Source: Deltaproteobacteria bacterium
Lineage (GTDB): Bacteria; Desulfobacterota; Desulfobulbia; Desulfobulbales; Desulfocapsaceae
NCBI GenBank assembly: GCA_002747805.1
Contig: PDQP01000018.1
Location: forward strand, 1-33,333
Direction of reading: 5' to 3'
DNA length: 33,333 bases
Below are positions 1 through 7,185 of the stretch, piece after piece; positions within the stretch are counted from its first letter, which is position 1, and every line of letters starts with the position of its first letter. Below the pieces are notes generated by a model. The model saw only the letters and a program-made list of their open reading frames with translations, was not told the origin of the DNA and searched no databases. The position numbers were made by a program, and so were the translations under genes.

Positions 1-1
1 G

Positions 2-91
2 ACCATGCTTGGCGTTTCAAGTGTCTGGATAGATTACAGAAAGGCAAATAGTGAAAAAGACACAAATAAATTTGAAAATTTAAGGAGTTAA
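2..91 (+). CDS. C-terminal end of a probable DUF2232/YybS-like membrane protein (partial)
   Basis: An open frame enters from the left edge and ends at TAA 89-91. The 29 visible residues include LGVSSVWIDYRK followed by a charged tail. Many delta-type genomes carry a DUF2232 (YybS-like) polytopic membrane protein between rpsR and rplI, and its C-terminus typically ends in a short W-x-D-[FY]-R-[KR] segment after the last membrane helix. The match here is short and is supported mainly by position. The last codons contain the AAGGAG Shine-Dalgarno (82-87) of rplI, which suggests translational coupling. It could be another protein; only the tail is visible. Confidence 0.4.
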   Translation, partial: TMLGVSSVWIDYRKANSEKDTNKFENLRS

Positions 92-93
92 TC

Positions 94-543
94 ATGGAAC
101 TCATACTAAACGAAACCATCAGTACCCTGGGCCGGATTGGCGATGTGGTTACGGTCAAGGACGGATACGGCAGAAATTATCTGCTTCCCCAAAAAAAGGC
201 CATTCCTGCCACCAGGGAAAACCTGGAGCAGCTTGAGCAGAACCGGGCGGAAATCGCCGCCAAGCTGGCCGAAGAAACCAAGGCTGCCGAGGCAATCGGT
301 AAAAAAATTGCCGGTGCGGTGATCACCATTGAAGAACTTGCCAGTGATGACGAGCGGCTGTTCGGTTCAGTTACCAGCGGTGATGTGGCAGCAAGGCTGG
401 CCGAACTTGATGTCAATATAGATAAGCGTCAGGTGGTTCTCACCGATCCAATCAAGACCCTTGGCGAGTATGATATCACCATCAAGCTGGGTTTTGATAT
501 AACTGCCGAAATCAAGCTGGTGGTTGCAGGTAAAAAGAACTAG
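94..543 (+). CDS. rplI: 50S ribosomal protein L9
   Basis: This is a structural protein of the large ribosomal subunit that binds 23S rRNA and limits frameshifting. The 149 residues match the usual bacterial length of about 150. The N-terminal domain shows the L9 signature of a glycine-rich turn followed by GYGRNYLLP near residues 24-34. A long lysine/glutamate/alanine-rich connecting helix follows at roughly residues 41-75, and then the C-terminal rRNA-binding domain. ATG 94 is preceded by AAGGAG at 82-87 with six bases of spacing. A hairpin follows at 564-587, and dnaB comes next, as in many bacteria (rpsF-rpsR-rplI-dnaB). Confidence 0.97.
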   Translation: MELILNETISTLGRIGDVVTVKDGYGRNYLLPQKKAIPATRENLEQLEQNRAEIAAKLAEETKAAEAIGKKIAGAVITIEELASDDERLFGSVTSGDVAARLAELDVNIDKRQVVLTDPIKTLGEYDITIKLGFDITAEIKLVVAGKKN

Positions 544-563
544 CCGCTTTAGAGCCTTTAACT

Positions 564-587
564 AACGCACCTCTTGCGGGTGCGTTT
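564..587 (+). terminator. Hairpin after rplI, possible weak intrinsic terminator
   Basis: An 8-bp perfect stem (AACGCACC 564-571 with GGTGCGTT 579-586) encloses a 7-base loop. Only three T residues follow directly (585-587), so termination may be partial and dnaB could be read through. The 17 bases at 574-590 recur at 25623-25639, so the hairpin may instead be a small dispersed repeat. Confidence 0.45.
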
Positions 588-648
588 CGTATTACTGCTT
601 GTCTGGTTCCGGCAAGACCATTATTATTAGCTGTTTACGGCAAGATAG

Positions 649-2031
649 ATGGACACTGAAATTCCCCATCCCGGTCAGCCGCCTGCAAAACGGCTGCCGC
701 CGCAGAATATTGAGGCCGAGCAGTCCGTGCTTGGCTCAATTATGTTAAATGATCAGGGGCTTGGCCTCGTTCTTGAAGTGATCAAGTCCGATGATTTTTA
801 CAGCAGGCCGCATAGGTTAATCTTTGAGACCCTGATTGATCTTTTTCAGCGTAATGAACCTCAGGATTTAATCACCGTTACAAGCGATCTAAACGATAAA
901 AATCTGCTTGATGAGGCGGGCGGGGCGGCCTATATTGCCTCGCTGACTTCCATTGTGCCGGTTACTGCAAATATGGTCAGTTATGCCAAAATCATCCGGC
1001 AGAAATCCATCTTACGCAAGCTGATTAAAACCAGCTCCGACATCGCAAACCGCTGTTACGAGGAACAGGGTGATATTGATCTTTTGGTCGATGAGGCCGA
1101 GCAGTCCATCTTCGATATTGCCGGAGCAAGGGGCGGGCGGAACTTTACCCCGGTCAGGAAAATAGTCCCCGAGGCCTTTAGGAAGATTGAGGATCTTTTC
1201 AAAAGAAAGGAACTGATTACCGGCGTGCCGACCGGCTATACCGAGCTGGACCGGATGACCGCCGGTCTGCAGCCCTCCGATCTGATTATTATCGCCGCCA
1301 GACCCTCCATGGGCAAGACCTCATTTGCCATGAATATTGCCCAAAATGTTGCCATTGAGGAAAAAGTCGGAGTGGCGGTATTCAGCCTTGAAATGTCCCG
1401 GGAACAGTTAGTTACCAGGCTGCTTAGCTCGGTTGGCCGGATAGATTCTCAAAGGATACGTACCGGCAGGCTCCAGGAGGACGACTGGCCGAAGCTGTCA
1501 AGGGCGGTTAATATGCTGACCGAGGCCCCCATTTATATTGACGATACCCCGTCCTTGTCGGTACTTGATATGCGGGCCAAGATGCGGCGGCTGGCCGCAA
1601 CCTATGATATTGGTCTGGTGGTGGTTGATTATTTACAGCTTATGCAGGGGCGTGCCTCCATTGAAAACAGAACCCAGGAAATAAGCGATGTTTCCCGCTC
1701 CTTAAAGGCCCTGGCCAAGGAGCATAATGTGCCGGTGATTGCCCTTGCCCAGCTTAACCGTAAGGTGGAGGATCGAACCGACAAAAGACCGTTGATGGCC
1801 GATTTAAGAGAGTCGGGTGCCATTGAGCAGGATGCCGATCTAATTACCTTTATCTATCGGGACGAGGTTTATAACAAAAACGGTGATAATCCCAATCAGG
1901 GCATTGCCGAAATCATTATCGGCAAACACCGCAACGGCCCGACCGGCACCGCCAAGCTGTTTTTTATCAAGGAATTTACGATGTTTGAAAATTATTCGCA
2001 TCTTGAAGAAAATGAATACAATGCAGGATGA
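649..2031 (+). CDS. dnaB: Replicative DNA helicase DnaB
   Basis: This is the hexameric 5'-3' helicase that unwinds DNA at the replication fork and recruits primase. The 460 residues match the family length. Residues about 15-120 form the DnaB N-terminal helical domain (LPPQNIEAEQSVLGS). A linker follows, then the RecA-like motor with Walker A ARPSMGKTS at 217-225, Walker B VVVDYLQLM near 323-331, and a C-terminal GKHRNGPTG loop. ATG 649 has no strong Shine-Dalgarno; the start agrees with the usual DnaB N-terminus. The stop codon overlaps an upstream in-frame ATG of leuS. No intein or frameshift is visible. Confidence 0.97.
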   Translation: MDTEIPHPGQPPAKRLPPQNIEAEQSVLGSIMLNDQGLGLVLEVIKSDDFYSRPHRLIFETLIDLFQRNEPQDLITVTSDLNDKNLLDEAGGAAYIASLTSIVPVTANMVSYAKIIRQKSILRKLIKTSSDIANRCYEEQGDIDLLVDEAEQSIFDIAGARGGRNFTPVRKIVPEAFRKIEDLFKRKELITGVPTGYTELDRMTAGLQPSDLIIIAARPSMGKTSFAMNIAQNVAIEEKVGVAVFSLEMSREQLVTRLLSSVGRIDSQRIRTGRLQEDDWPKLSRAVNMLTEAPIYIDDTPSLSVLDMRAKMRRLAATYDIGLVVVDYLQLMQGRASIENRTQEISDVSRSLKALAKEHNVPVIALAQLNRKVEDRTDKRPLMADLRESGAIEQDADLITFIYRDEVYNKNGDNPNQGIAEIIIGKHRNGPTGTAKLFFIKEFTMFENYSHLEENEYNAG

Positions 2032-2045
2032 AAGAGGTACCTACC

Positions 2046-4529
2046 ATGAGTAGTAATTCCAGCGGAAAATACGATTTTCAGGCCATTGAACAAAAATGGC
2101 AGGCCAAGTGGCAGGCCGAGGGGACATACCGGGCGGCCGTGGATAACAGCCGGGAAAAATACTATGTGCTGGAAATGTTCCCCTACCCTTCCGGCCGCAT
2201 CCATATGGGGCATGTCAGGAATTACACCATCGGCGATGTGGTGGCACGATATAAGCGGCTGAAAGGATTCAATGTTTTCCATCCAATGGGCTGGGATGCC
2301 TTTGGCCTGCCTGCCGAAAATGCGGCCATTAAAAATAATTCACATCCGGCCACATGGACTTATGACAATATAGATTATATGCGTGAGCAGCTAACCCGGC
2401 TTGGCCTAAGCTATGACTGGGAGCGTGAAATCGCCACCTGCGACCCCGAATATTATCGGTGGGAACAGAAACTTTTTATCGAGATGTACGAAAAGGATCT
2501 GATATATCAAAAAGTTACCACGGTAAACTGGTGTGAAGGCTGCCAGACGGTACTGGCTAACGAACAGGTGATTGAAGGTGCCTGCTGGCGGTGCGACCAA
2601 CTGGTTAAGCCCAAGGAGATGAGCGGCTGGTTTTTCAGGATTACCAATTATGCCGAGGAACTGCTGCAAGACCTTGACCAACTGGGCGGCTGGCCGGAAA
2701 AGGTGATCACCATGCAGAGAAACTGGATCGGTAAATCCACCGGTCTGGCCTGTGATTTTAAGGTGGACGGACTGGATGAAAAAATATCCATCTTCACCAC
2801 CCGCCCCGACACCATCTTCGGCGTTACCTTTATGTCCATCGCCCCGGAGCATCCCCTGCTTGAGGTACTGGTTTCCGGCCTGGCCGAAAAGGATCAGGTG
2901 CTTGATTTTGCAGAGAAAATAAAAATTGAAAAACAGCAGCAAAGCCCGCAGGATGAGGTGGTGAAAAAGGGCATTTTTACCGGCAGATACTGTATCAATC
3001 CGTTTAACGGCGACCGGGTGCCTATCTATGTTGCCAATTTTGTGCTGATAGAATATGGCACCGGAGCGGTTATGGCGGTGCCGGCCCATGACCAGCGTGA
3101 TTTTGACTTTGCCAGGCAGTACAAATTGCCGATCAGGCCGGTGGTTATTCCGGCAGGAGCCGATATTATAGCGGAAAATATGGCAGAAGCCCTGACCGGG
3201 CCGGGCATACTGCATAATTCCGGCGGCTTTTCCGGTCTTGACTCGGAAGAGGCCAAACAAAAGATTATAGATTTTGCCAGACAGCAAGGCTTTGGCGATG
3301 CCCATATCACCTACAGGCTAAGGGACTGGGGCATTTCCCGCCAAAGATATTGGGGGGCGCCGATTCCGATGGTTTTCTGTGATAGCTGCGGCACCGTGCC
3401 GGAAAAAGAGGAAAACCTGCCCATCACCCTGCCAAAGGATGAAAATTCCCAAAATACCTGTCTGCCCCTGCATAAAAGGCCGTCCTTTATCGGCACTGCC
3501 TGCCCGAAATGCGGCGGCCAGGCCAGACGGGAAACCGATACCATGGATACCTTTGTTGAATCATCCTGGTATTTTGCCAGATATACCAGCCCCCACTGTG
3601 ATACCGGCATCATTGATCCTGAGGCGGCGAAATACTGGCTGGCGGTGGATCAATATATAGGCGGGGTTGAACATGCCATCCTGCACCTGCTTTACTCGCG
3701 TTTTTTCGTTAAGGTGCTGCGTGATCTGGGCTATCTTGAAATTGACGAGCCGTTTACCAACCTGCTCACCCAGGGCATGGTGATCAAGGATGGCGCCAAG
3801 ATGTCCAAGTCAAAGGGTAATGTCATTGATCCAGGCGAACTGATCCAGGAATATGGTGCCGATACGGTGCGCCTGTTCAGCCTGTTTGCCGCCCCGCCGG
3901 AAAGGGATCTGGAGTGGAATGCCAAGGGGGTTGAAGGCTCTTCCCGATTTCTAAACAGATTATATCGTTTTGGTATAACCAATCAGGATTTAATGACCAA
4001 CGGCTCAATCAACAGTGCAGAACTTGATCAGACAAGCCGGGATATTCACCGCAAAACCCACCAGACCATAAAAAGGGTCAGTCAGAGCATCGAAAGCAAT
4101 TTTCATTTCAATACCGCCATTTCTGCAGTGATGGAGCTTTTTAATCTGCTTTCTTCATCCACGGAAAAATCAGGCGGCAGGCTTGACCGGTCGGTAGCGG
4201 GAAATGCCTACCGCACCATCCTGATCCTGCTCTCGCCGATGGTGCCGCATTTTGCTAGTGAAATGTGGGAAATCACCGGCTGCTCCGGCAGCATCGAAGA
4301 GCAGCCATGGCCGGAATTTGACCCCGAGGCGGCCAAAGAAGACCTGCTGACCATCGTGGTACAGGTCAACGGCAAGGTCAGGGGCAGGTTGGAAGCCGCT
4401 GCCGATATTGAAGATGAAGAGTTAAAAAATCTGGCTCTTGCCAATCAGGGCGTACAGAAATTTATTGACGGCCAGGAGATAAAAAAGACCATTGTGGTCA
4501 AGAAGAAACTTGTTAATATTGTGGTTTGA
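2046..4529 (+). CDS. leuS: Leucyl-tRNA synthetase
   Basis: This enzyme charges tRNA-Leu with leucine using ATP (class Ia, cytoplasmic). Counting from ATG 2046, the HIGH-like motif HMGH is at residues 53-56, a CxxC...CxxC zinc-binding insertion lies near 160-180, and the CP1 editing domain carries TTRPDTIFG and the GTGAVMAVPAHDQRD segment. KMSKS is at 585-589, followed by the anticodon-binding and C-terminal domains. The 827 residues are typical. An in-frame ATG at 2028 overlaps the dnaB stop. ATG 2046 is preferred because AAGAGG lies about nine bases upstream and MSSNSSGKYDF resembles other LeuRS N-termini. Confidence 0.97.
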   Translation: MSSNSSGKYDFQAIEQKWQAKWQAEGTYRAAVDNSREKYYVLEMFPYPSGRIHMGHVRNYTIGDVVARYKRLKGFNVFHPMGWDAFGLPAENAAIKNNSHPATWTYDNIDYMREQLTRLGLSYDWEREIATCDPEYYRWEQKLFIEMYEKDLIYQKVTTVNWCEGCQTVLANEQVIEGACWRCDQLVKPKEMSGWFFRITNYAEELLQDLDQLGGWPEKVITMQRNWIGKSTGLACDFKVDGLDEKISIFTTRPDTIFGVTFMSIAPEHPLLEVLVSGLAEKDQVLDFAEKIKIEKQQQSPQDEVVKKGIFTGRYCINPFNGDRVPIYVANFVLIEYGTGAVMAVPAHDQRDFDFARQYKLPIRPVVIPAGADIIAENMAEALTGPGILHNSGGFSGLDSEEAKQKIIDFARQQGFGDAHITYRLRDWGISRQRYWGAPIPMVFCDSCGTVPEKEENLPITLPKDENSQNTCLPLHKRPSFIGTACPKCGGQARRETDTMDTFVESSWYFARYTSPHCDTGIIDPEAAKYWLAVDQYIGGVEHAILHLLYSRFFVKVLRDLGYLEIDEPFTNLLTQGMVIKDGAKMSKSKGNVIDPGELIQEYGADTVRLFSLFAAPPERDLEWNAKGVEGSSRFLNRLYRFGITNQDLMTNGSINSAELDQTSRDIHRKTHQTIKRVSQSIESNFHFNTAISAVMELFNLLSSSTEKSGGRLDRSVAGNAYRTILILLSPMVPHFASEMWEITGCSGSIEEQPWPEFDPEAAKEDLLTIVVQVNGKVRGRLEAAADIEDEELKNLALANQGVQKFIDGQEIKKTIVVKKKLVNIVV

Positions 4530-4581
4530 TATTAGTCTATTCAAAATAATCTTTTAACCCAAATCATAAGGAGAAATTATC

Positions 4582-5097
4582 TTGAAAACTATTAAATACC
4601 TTTTACCGGTCTTATTGTTCCTGTTTAGTAGCTGCGGTTATCATAATCCCAATGTCTATAACGGTCCGACAAAGATTATTTATATTACCAACTGGAAAAA
4701 TAAAACCAGCCAGATGAACCTGGATATGGATATTTATCGGGAACTGGTCAAATGGTTTCAGAAATCCGAGGCCATTACCGTAACCAAAGACCGGGAAGAG
4801 GCAGATCTTATCCTGGCCGGAGAAATCACCAGTATTGACCTGCCCAGCCTTGCCTACGGAAGCGATAATTCGGCCAAAGAGGTCAAACTGCACCTTGATG
4901 TGCGTTATATTATGAAAGACCTTGAAAGCGGAACCGTTATCATGGAAGTTCCAGGGGAAAGATATACCGAAGAGCTGCTGGTGGGCTTAAATTCTGCTGA
5001 ATACAAGGATAACGAACAAAAGGCACTGGACTCCATCATTGAGGATTTGGCCCAGAAAATTTACCGCAAGGCAATCAAAAAAATGCCTAAGTTGTAG
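4582..5097 (+). CDS. lptE: LPS-assembly lipoprotein LptE-like
   Basis: This is a probable outer-membrane lipoprotein that partners LptD in inserting lipopolysaccharide into the outer leaflet. It starts with TTG 4582, preceded by AAGGAG at 4568-4573 with eight bases of spacing. A short signal sequence ends in a lipobox (LFSSC, cysteine at residue 19) followed by GYHNPN. The mature part has the LptE pattern: a first beta strand with ITNWKNKT, an amphipathic segment, EADLILAGEI, then a D-x-R-Y-x-M strand. At 171 residues it fits the family. The position after leuS matches delta-type genomes. The family is divergent, so the assignment rests on context plus lipobox. A strong terminator follows at 5132-5165. 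Confidence 0.8.
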   Translation: MKTIKYLLPVLLFLFSSCGYHNPNVYNGPTKIIYITNWKNKTSQMNLDMDIYRELVKWFQKSEAITVTKDREEADLILAGEITSIDLPSLAYGSDNSAKEVKLHLDVRYIMKDLESGTVIMEVPGERYTEELLVGLNSAEYKDNEQKALDSIIEDLAQKIYRKAIKKMPKL

Positions 5098-5131
5098 GCT
5101 GGAATCAATCATATTTTCCTATATTTTTTAG

Positions 5132-5165
5132 GCCGGGACTGCCGCTTGCGGCCCCGGCTTTTTTT
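5132..5165 (+). terminator. Strong intrinsic terminator after lptE
   Basis: The outer stem is GCCGGG (5132-5137) with CCCGGC (5153-5158). The inner stem is GCCGC (5141-5145) with GCGGC (5148-5152) and a TT loop, with a three-base bulge on the left arm. Seven T residues follow at 5159-5165. The first base after the T-run is the A of the dus start codon. Confidence 0.9.
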
Positions 5166-6119
5166 ATGCAGATAGCAAACCTTAAACTGGACGGGCAGTT
5201 TCTGATGGCCCCGCTGGCCGGTTATACCAACCTACCTTTCAGACTAGTGTGCAGAAAATTTGGTGCCGCCCTCTGCGTGTCGGAGATGATTAGCTGCCAC
5301 GGCCTGGTTTACGGTCAGGAAAAGACTATCGGTATGCTGGCCTCTAACCAAAAAGAAAGGCCGGTTGCCTTTCAGCTTTTCGGGGCAGAACCTGATATGA
5401 TGGGACGGGCGGCGGCAATTATGTCTTCCTATTCTCCTGATATTATAGATATAAATATGGGATGTCCGGTCAAAAAGGTTACCAGACGCGGGGCCGGAGC
5501 CGCCTTGATGGGCGAGCCTAAGTTGGCCGAAAGGATCATTCGGGCAGTGGCGGCAAATACGGATTGTCCGGTTACCGTAAAATTTAGAACCGGCGTTGAC
5601 CTGCACCAGGAAACCGCCGCCGATTTTGGCCGGATGGCCGAGGATGCAGGGGCAGCGGCGGTAATCGTTCATGGCCGTTCCTGGTCGCAGGGCTTTACCG
5701 GCAAGGCCGATTGGCAGGCGGTCGCCAGAGTAAAAAAGGCACTTGGCATTCCCGTCATTGGTAACGGCGATATTCTAACCCATCAGCAGGGGCTGGACAG
5801 AATCAGAGAAACCGGCTGTGATGGGGTAATGATTGGCCGCGGAGCCTTGGGCAACCCCTGGATATTTTCGCCGAGGATGCCGCCGCCCGAAAACCTTGAG
5901 CAGATACTGCCGGCGGTATTACTGCATCTGGATTATATGGAAAAATATCTGCCGACTGACAGGATGCTTGGTCTAATAAAAAATCATATCGGCAAATATT
6001 TCAAAAAGATAGATGGAGCTGCGGCCTGCCGGAAAATGATTTTCGCCTGCCGGGATTTTGCCGCCTTAAAAAGGCTGTTATATCTACAAACCAACCACCG
6101 TGCCAGCTTGCAAAAATAA
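5166..6119 (+). CDS. dus: tRNA-dihydrouridine synthase, DusB-like
   Basis: This FMN enzyme reduces specific uridines in tRNA to dihydrouridine using NADPH. The 317 residues fit the family. The N-terminus LDGQFLMAPLAGYTNLPFR (residues 8-26) is the first TIM-barrel strand and FMN site. The catalytic cysteine is C100 in NMGCPVKKVTRRGAGAAL. KFRTGVD near 140 and IGNGDI and VMIGRGALGNPW further on complete the FMN site. ATG 5166 gives the expected N-terminus but directly abuts the T-run of a terminator, so no Shine-Dalgarno is possible there. The next in-frame ATG (5205) would remove part of the first barrel strand. The tail after about residue 240 is shorter than in enterobacterial DusB. Confidence 0.93.
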   Translation: MQIANLKLDGQFLMAPLAGYTNLPFRLVCRKFGAALCVSEMISCHGLVYGQEKTIGMLASNQKERPVAFQLFGAEPDMMGRAAAIMSSYSPDIIDINMGCPVKKVTRRGAGAALMGEPKLAERIIRAVAANTDCPVTVKFRTGVDLHQETAADFGRMAEDAGAAAVIVHGRSWSQGFTGKADWQAVARVKKALGIPVIGNGDILTHQQGLDRIRETGCDGVMIGRGALGNPWIFSPRMPPPENLEQILPAVLLHLDYMEKYLPTDRMLGLIKNHIGKYFKKIDGAAACRKMIFACRDFAALKRLLYLQTNHRASLQK

Positions 6120-6135
6120 ACATTACGGAGAATAA

Positions 6136-6396
6136 ATGAAACAACCGGATATCATCCAGACCATCCTCAAAGACAGCAATTACAATCTTGCTTTGTTTTC
6201 AGCAGATGAAATTGAATCTTTGCACAAAGAGGTTTTTACAAAAACTACCCGGGGTAAAGAAACCCCTTACATAAAGTGCATTGTTCGGGAAAAAGACATT
6301 CAACTGAAACCTGAAGAAGTTGTCCGTCAGCTTTATACGGCCAGGCTGATCAATGAATATGGTTATCCCAAGAAACGATTATCCTTTGAACACTAC
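6136..6396 (+). pseudogene. Truncated type I restriction HsdR-like N-terminal domain
   Basis: The first 87 or so residues of the open frame (6136-6534) resemble the start of HsdR-N/type I restriction R-like proteins: KQPDIIQTILKD, an acidic segment, RGKETPYIKCIVR, then KPEEVVRQLYTARLINEYGYP. In the family a PD-(D/E)xK-type nuclease core follows; here it is missing and the frame continues into transposase-like sequence. The start is well placed, with ACGGAG about seven bases before ATG 6136. It lies 17 bases after dus. I infer a once complete gene cut by insertion of an IS630-type element. No methylase or specificity gene is nearby. Confidence 0.65.
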
Positions 6397-6490
6397 TTTC
6401 TCTATACCACTCCACCACTGGCTGGCACTCGAATTGTGGATGTAACTGAGCGCAAGACAAAGTTGGACTGGGCACTTTTCATCGAAAAGA
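6397..6490 (+). mobile_element. IS630-type transposase internal fragment
   Basis: In frame with the HsdR-like fragment, residues 88-118 read FLYTTPPLAGTRIVDVTERKT followed by KLDWALFIEK. IS630-family DDE transposases carry a characteristic segment of the form [FL]xxxPLAGxRxVxVTERRTxxDWAxF ahead of the second catalytic aspartate. The remainder of the catalytic core is absent. The matching C-terminal end is at 6573-6695, on the far side of the palindrome, so about 90 codons have been lost. Confidence 0.65.
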
Positions 6491-6491
6491 G

Positions 6492-6574
6492 AGGGTGTTC
6501 AAAATTTTGTGTCAGTAATCTAAAACTGCCATAATAGCAGTTTTAGATTACTGACACAAAATTTTGAACACCCT
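6492..6574. repeat. 83-bp perfect palindrome (MITE with IS256-like terminal repeats)
   Basis: Two 38-base arms (6492-6529 and 6537-6574) are exact reverse complements around a 7-base centre, CATAATA. The outer 23 bases of each arm (left arm 6493-6515) match the left end of the IS256-family element at 33150-33172 in 21 of 23 positions. The centre CTGC-C-ATAATAGCAG matches that element's hairpin core (33184-33198) in 14 of 15. No protein is encoded. Flanks show no clear 8-9 bp target duplication. It sits inside IS630 remnants. The simplest reading is a miniature non-autonomous element mobilised by an IS256-type transposase. Confidence 0.8.
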
Positions 6575-6695
6575 AGAAGAAGTTAAGGCATGGGAGACGG
6601 CAAGAAATGGGATGAAGGCAGTGGTAAACTGGCAATTTACCACTCAAGATGCACGGATAAAACTAAAACGACTTTATCCAATATTAGATGTGTGA
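6573..6695 (+). mobile_element. IS630-type transposase C-terminal fragment
   Basis: A frame beginning at the right edge of the palindrome reads LEEVKAWETARNG, then VNWQFTTQDARIKLKRLYP, and stops at TGA 6693-6695. The WQFTTxDARIKLKRLYP ending is highly characteristic of IS630-family transposases. It continues the same gene as the fragment at 6397-6490, but in a different frame relative to it. It is non-functional. Confidence 0.75.
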
Positions 6696-6767
6696 CATGA
6701 TACTAGCCTTGACTTGGGCCAGCTTTGCATCCAGATAATACTCCTTGTCAAATCCTTTTAGTGCCAT
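6684..6767 (-). pseudogene. First 27 codons of a truncated gene, possibly a secreted/surface protein
   Basis: On the reverse strand ATG 6767-6765 is preceded by AGAGGAAAAC, a fair Shine-Dalgarno at good spacing. It opens a frame reading MALKGFDKEYYLDAKLAQVK before running into the IS630 remnant and stopping at 6684. N-termini of this kind (FDxxYYLxAKLA) occur, as I recall them, in large surface or calcium-binding proteins of delta-type bacteria, but 20 residues are too few to be sure. I infer a gene decapitated by the IS630 insertion, with its start and leader left behind. Confidence 0.45.
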
Positions 6768-6900
6768 TTTGTTTTCCTCTGCCGCTGTGCCGTCAACCCG
6801 GCATCGTCATTTCAAGCGTTTCCCTGAACCTTAATCACAGAGAAACCGGACCACCATAGCCCGATAAACATAACTACGTGCAAAATGCTTGTTTTTCAGA
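6768..6900 (-). promoter_or_regulatory. Structured leader upstream of the truncated reverse-strand gene
   Basis: Read on the reverse strand, the roughly 130 bases before ATG 6767 are more GC-rich than the surrounding intergenic sequence and contain several short complementary segments. One is CGGGCTATGGTGGTCCG near 6840-6856. Another is GCCGGGTTGACGGC near 6788-6801. The arrangement suggests a structured 5' untranslated RNA. The string ending GCCGGGTTGACGG superficially resembles the 3' part of a GEMM-I cyclic-di-GMP riboswitch, but the conserved 5' half was not found. Identity is unknown. Confidence 0.25.
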
Positions 6901-7185
6901 TTATGTCAACTTTTTTTTCGTTAAGCCTCATCCTTTTATATTCCGGTGAAAAGCAGAAACTTCACCAGCGTGGGGGCAACATGAAACAGGGCAAAAATGA
7001 ATTAGGGCAGAAATAGATTCTGCCCCTACATCTCTGTCTTCTGTCCTCTGATTTCTGATACGTATCCGCCCGTGAATAATTATCAAAAATATTTCATAGT
7101 AACGAATAATGTTCTGGTATTTCAACCGAGAAGCAGGTAATAAGAGATAAAAGGACGGCAGATTCTCAACTCCAGGCAACCAACC
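6901..7185. other. Intergenic stretch before cdaA
   Basis: No convincing gene is present. The stretch holds an eight-T run near 6911-6918, a short hairpin (GGGCAGAA with TTCTGCCC, near 7004-7026), and a pyrimidine-rich imperfect repeat of TCTGTCTTCTGTCCTCTG type near 7034-7060. The last 120 bases are AT-rich and probably contain the cdaA promoter, but no box pair stands out. Confidence 0.5.

Noticed and set aside
2028..2045. Upstream in-frame start for leuS overlapping the dnaB stop
   Set aside because: It adds six residues not seen in LeuRS and lacks a Shine-Dalgarno, while ATG 2046 has one at proper spacing.
2406..3305. Long reverse-strand open frame inside leuS
   Set aside because: It lies entirely within leuS on the opposite strand, with no motif or ribosome-binding site; it mirrors leuS codon use.
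6768..6900. Calling the reverse-strand leader a GEMM-I cyclic-di-GMP riboswitch
   Set aside because: Only a fragment resembling its 3' side is visible; the conserved 5' half and tetraloop were not found, so it is left unassigned.
7034..7060. Pyrimidine-rich TCTGTCTTCTGTCCTCTG-like run as a possible satellite or CRISPR-like repeat
   Set aside because: Only a few imperfect units, no spacers and no cas genes; not a CRISPR array.
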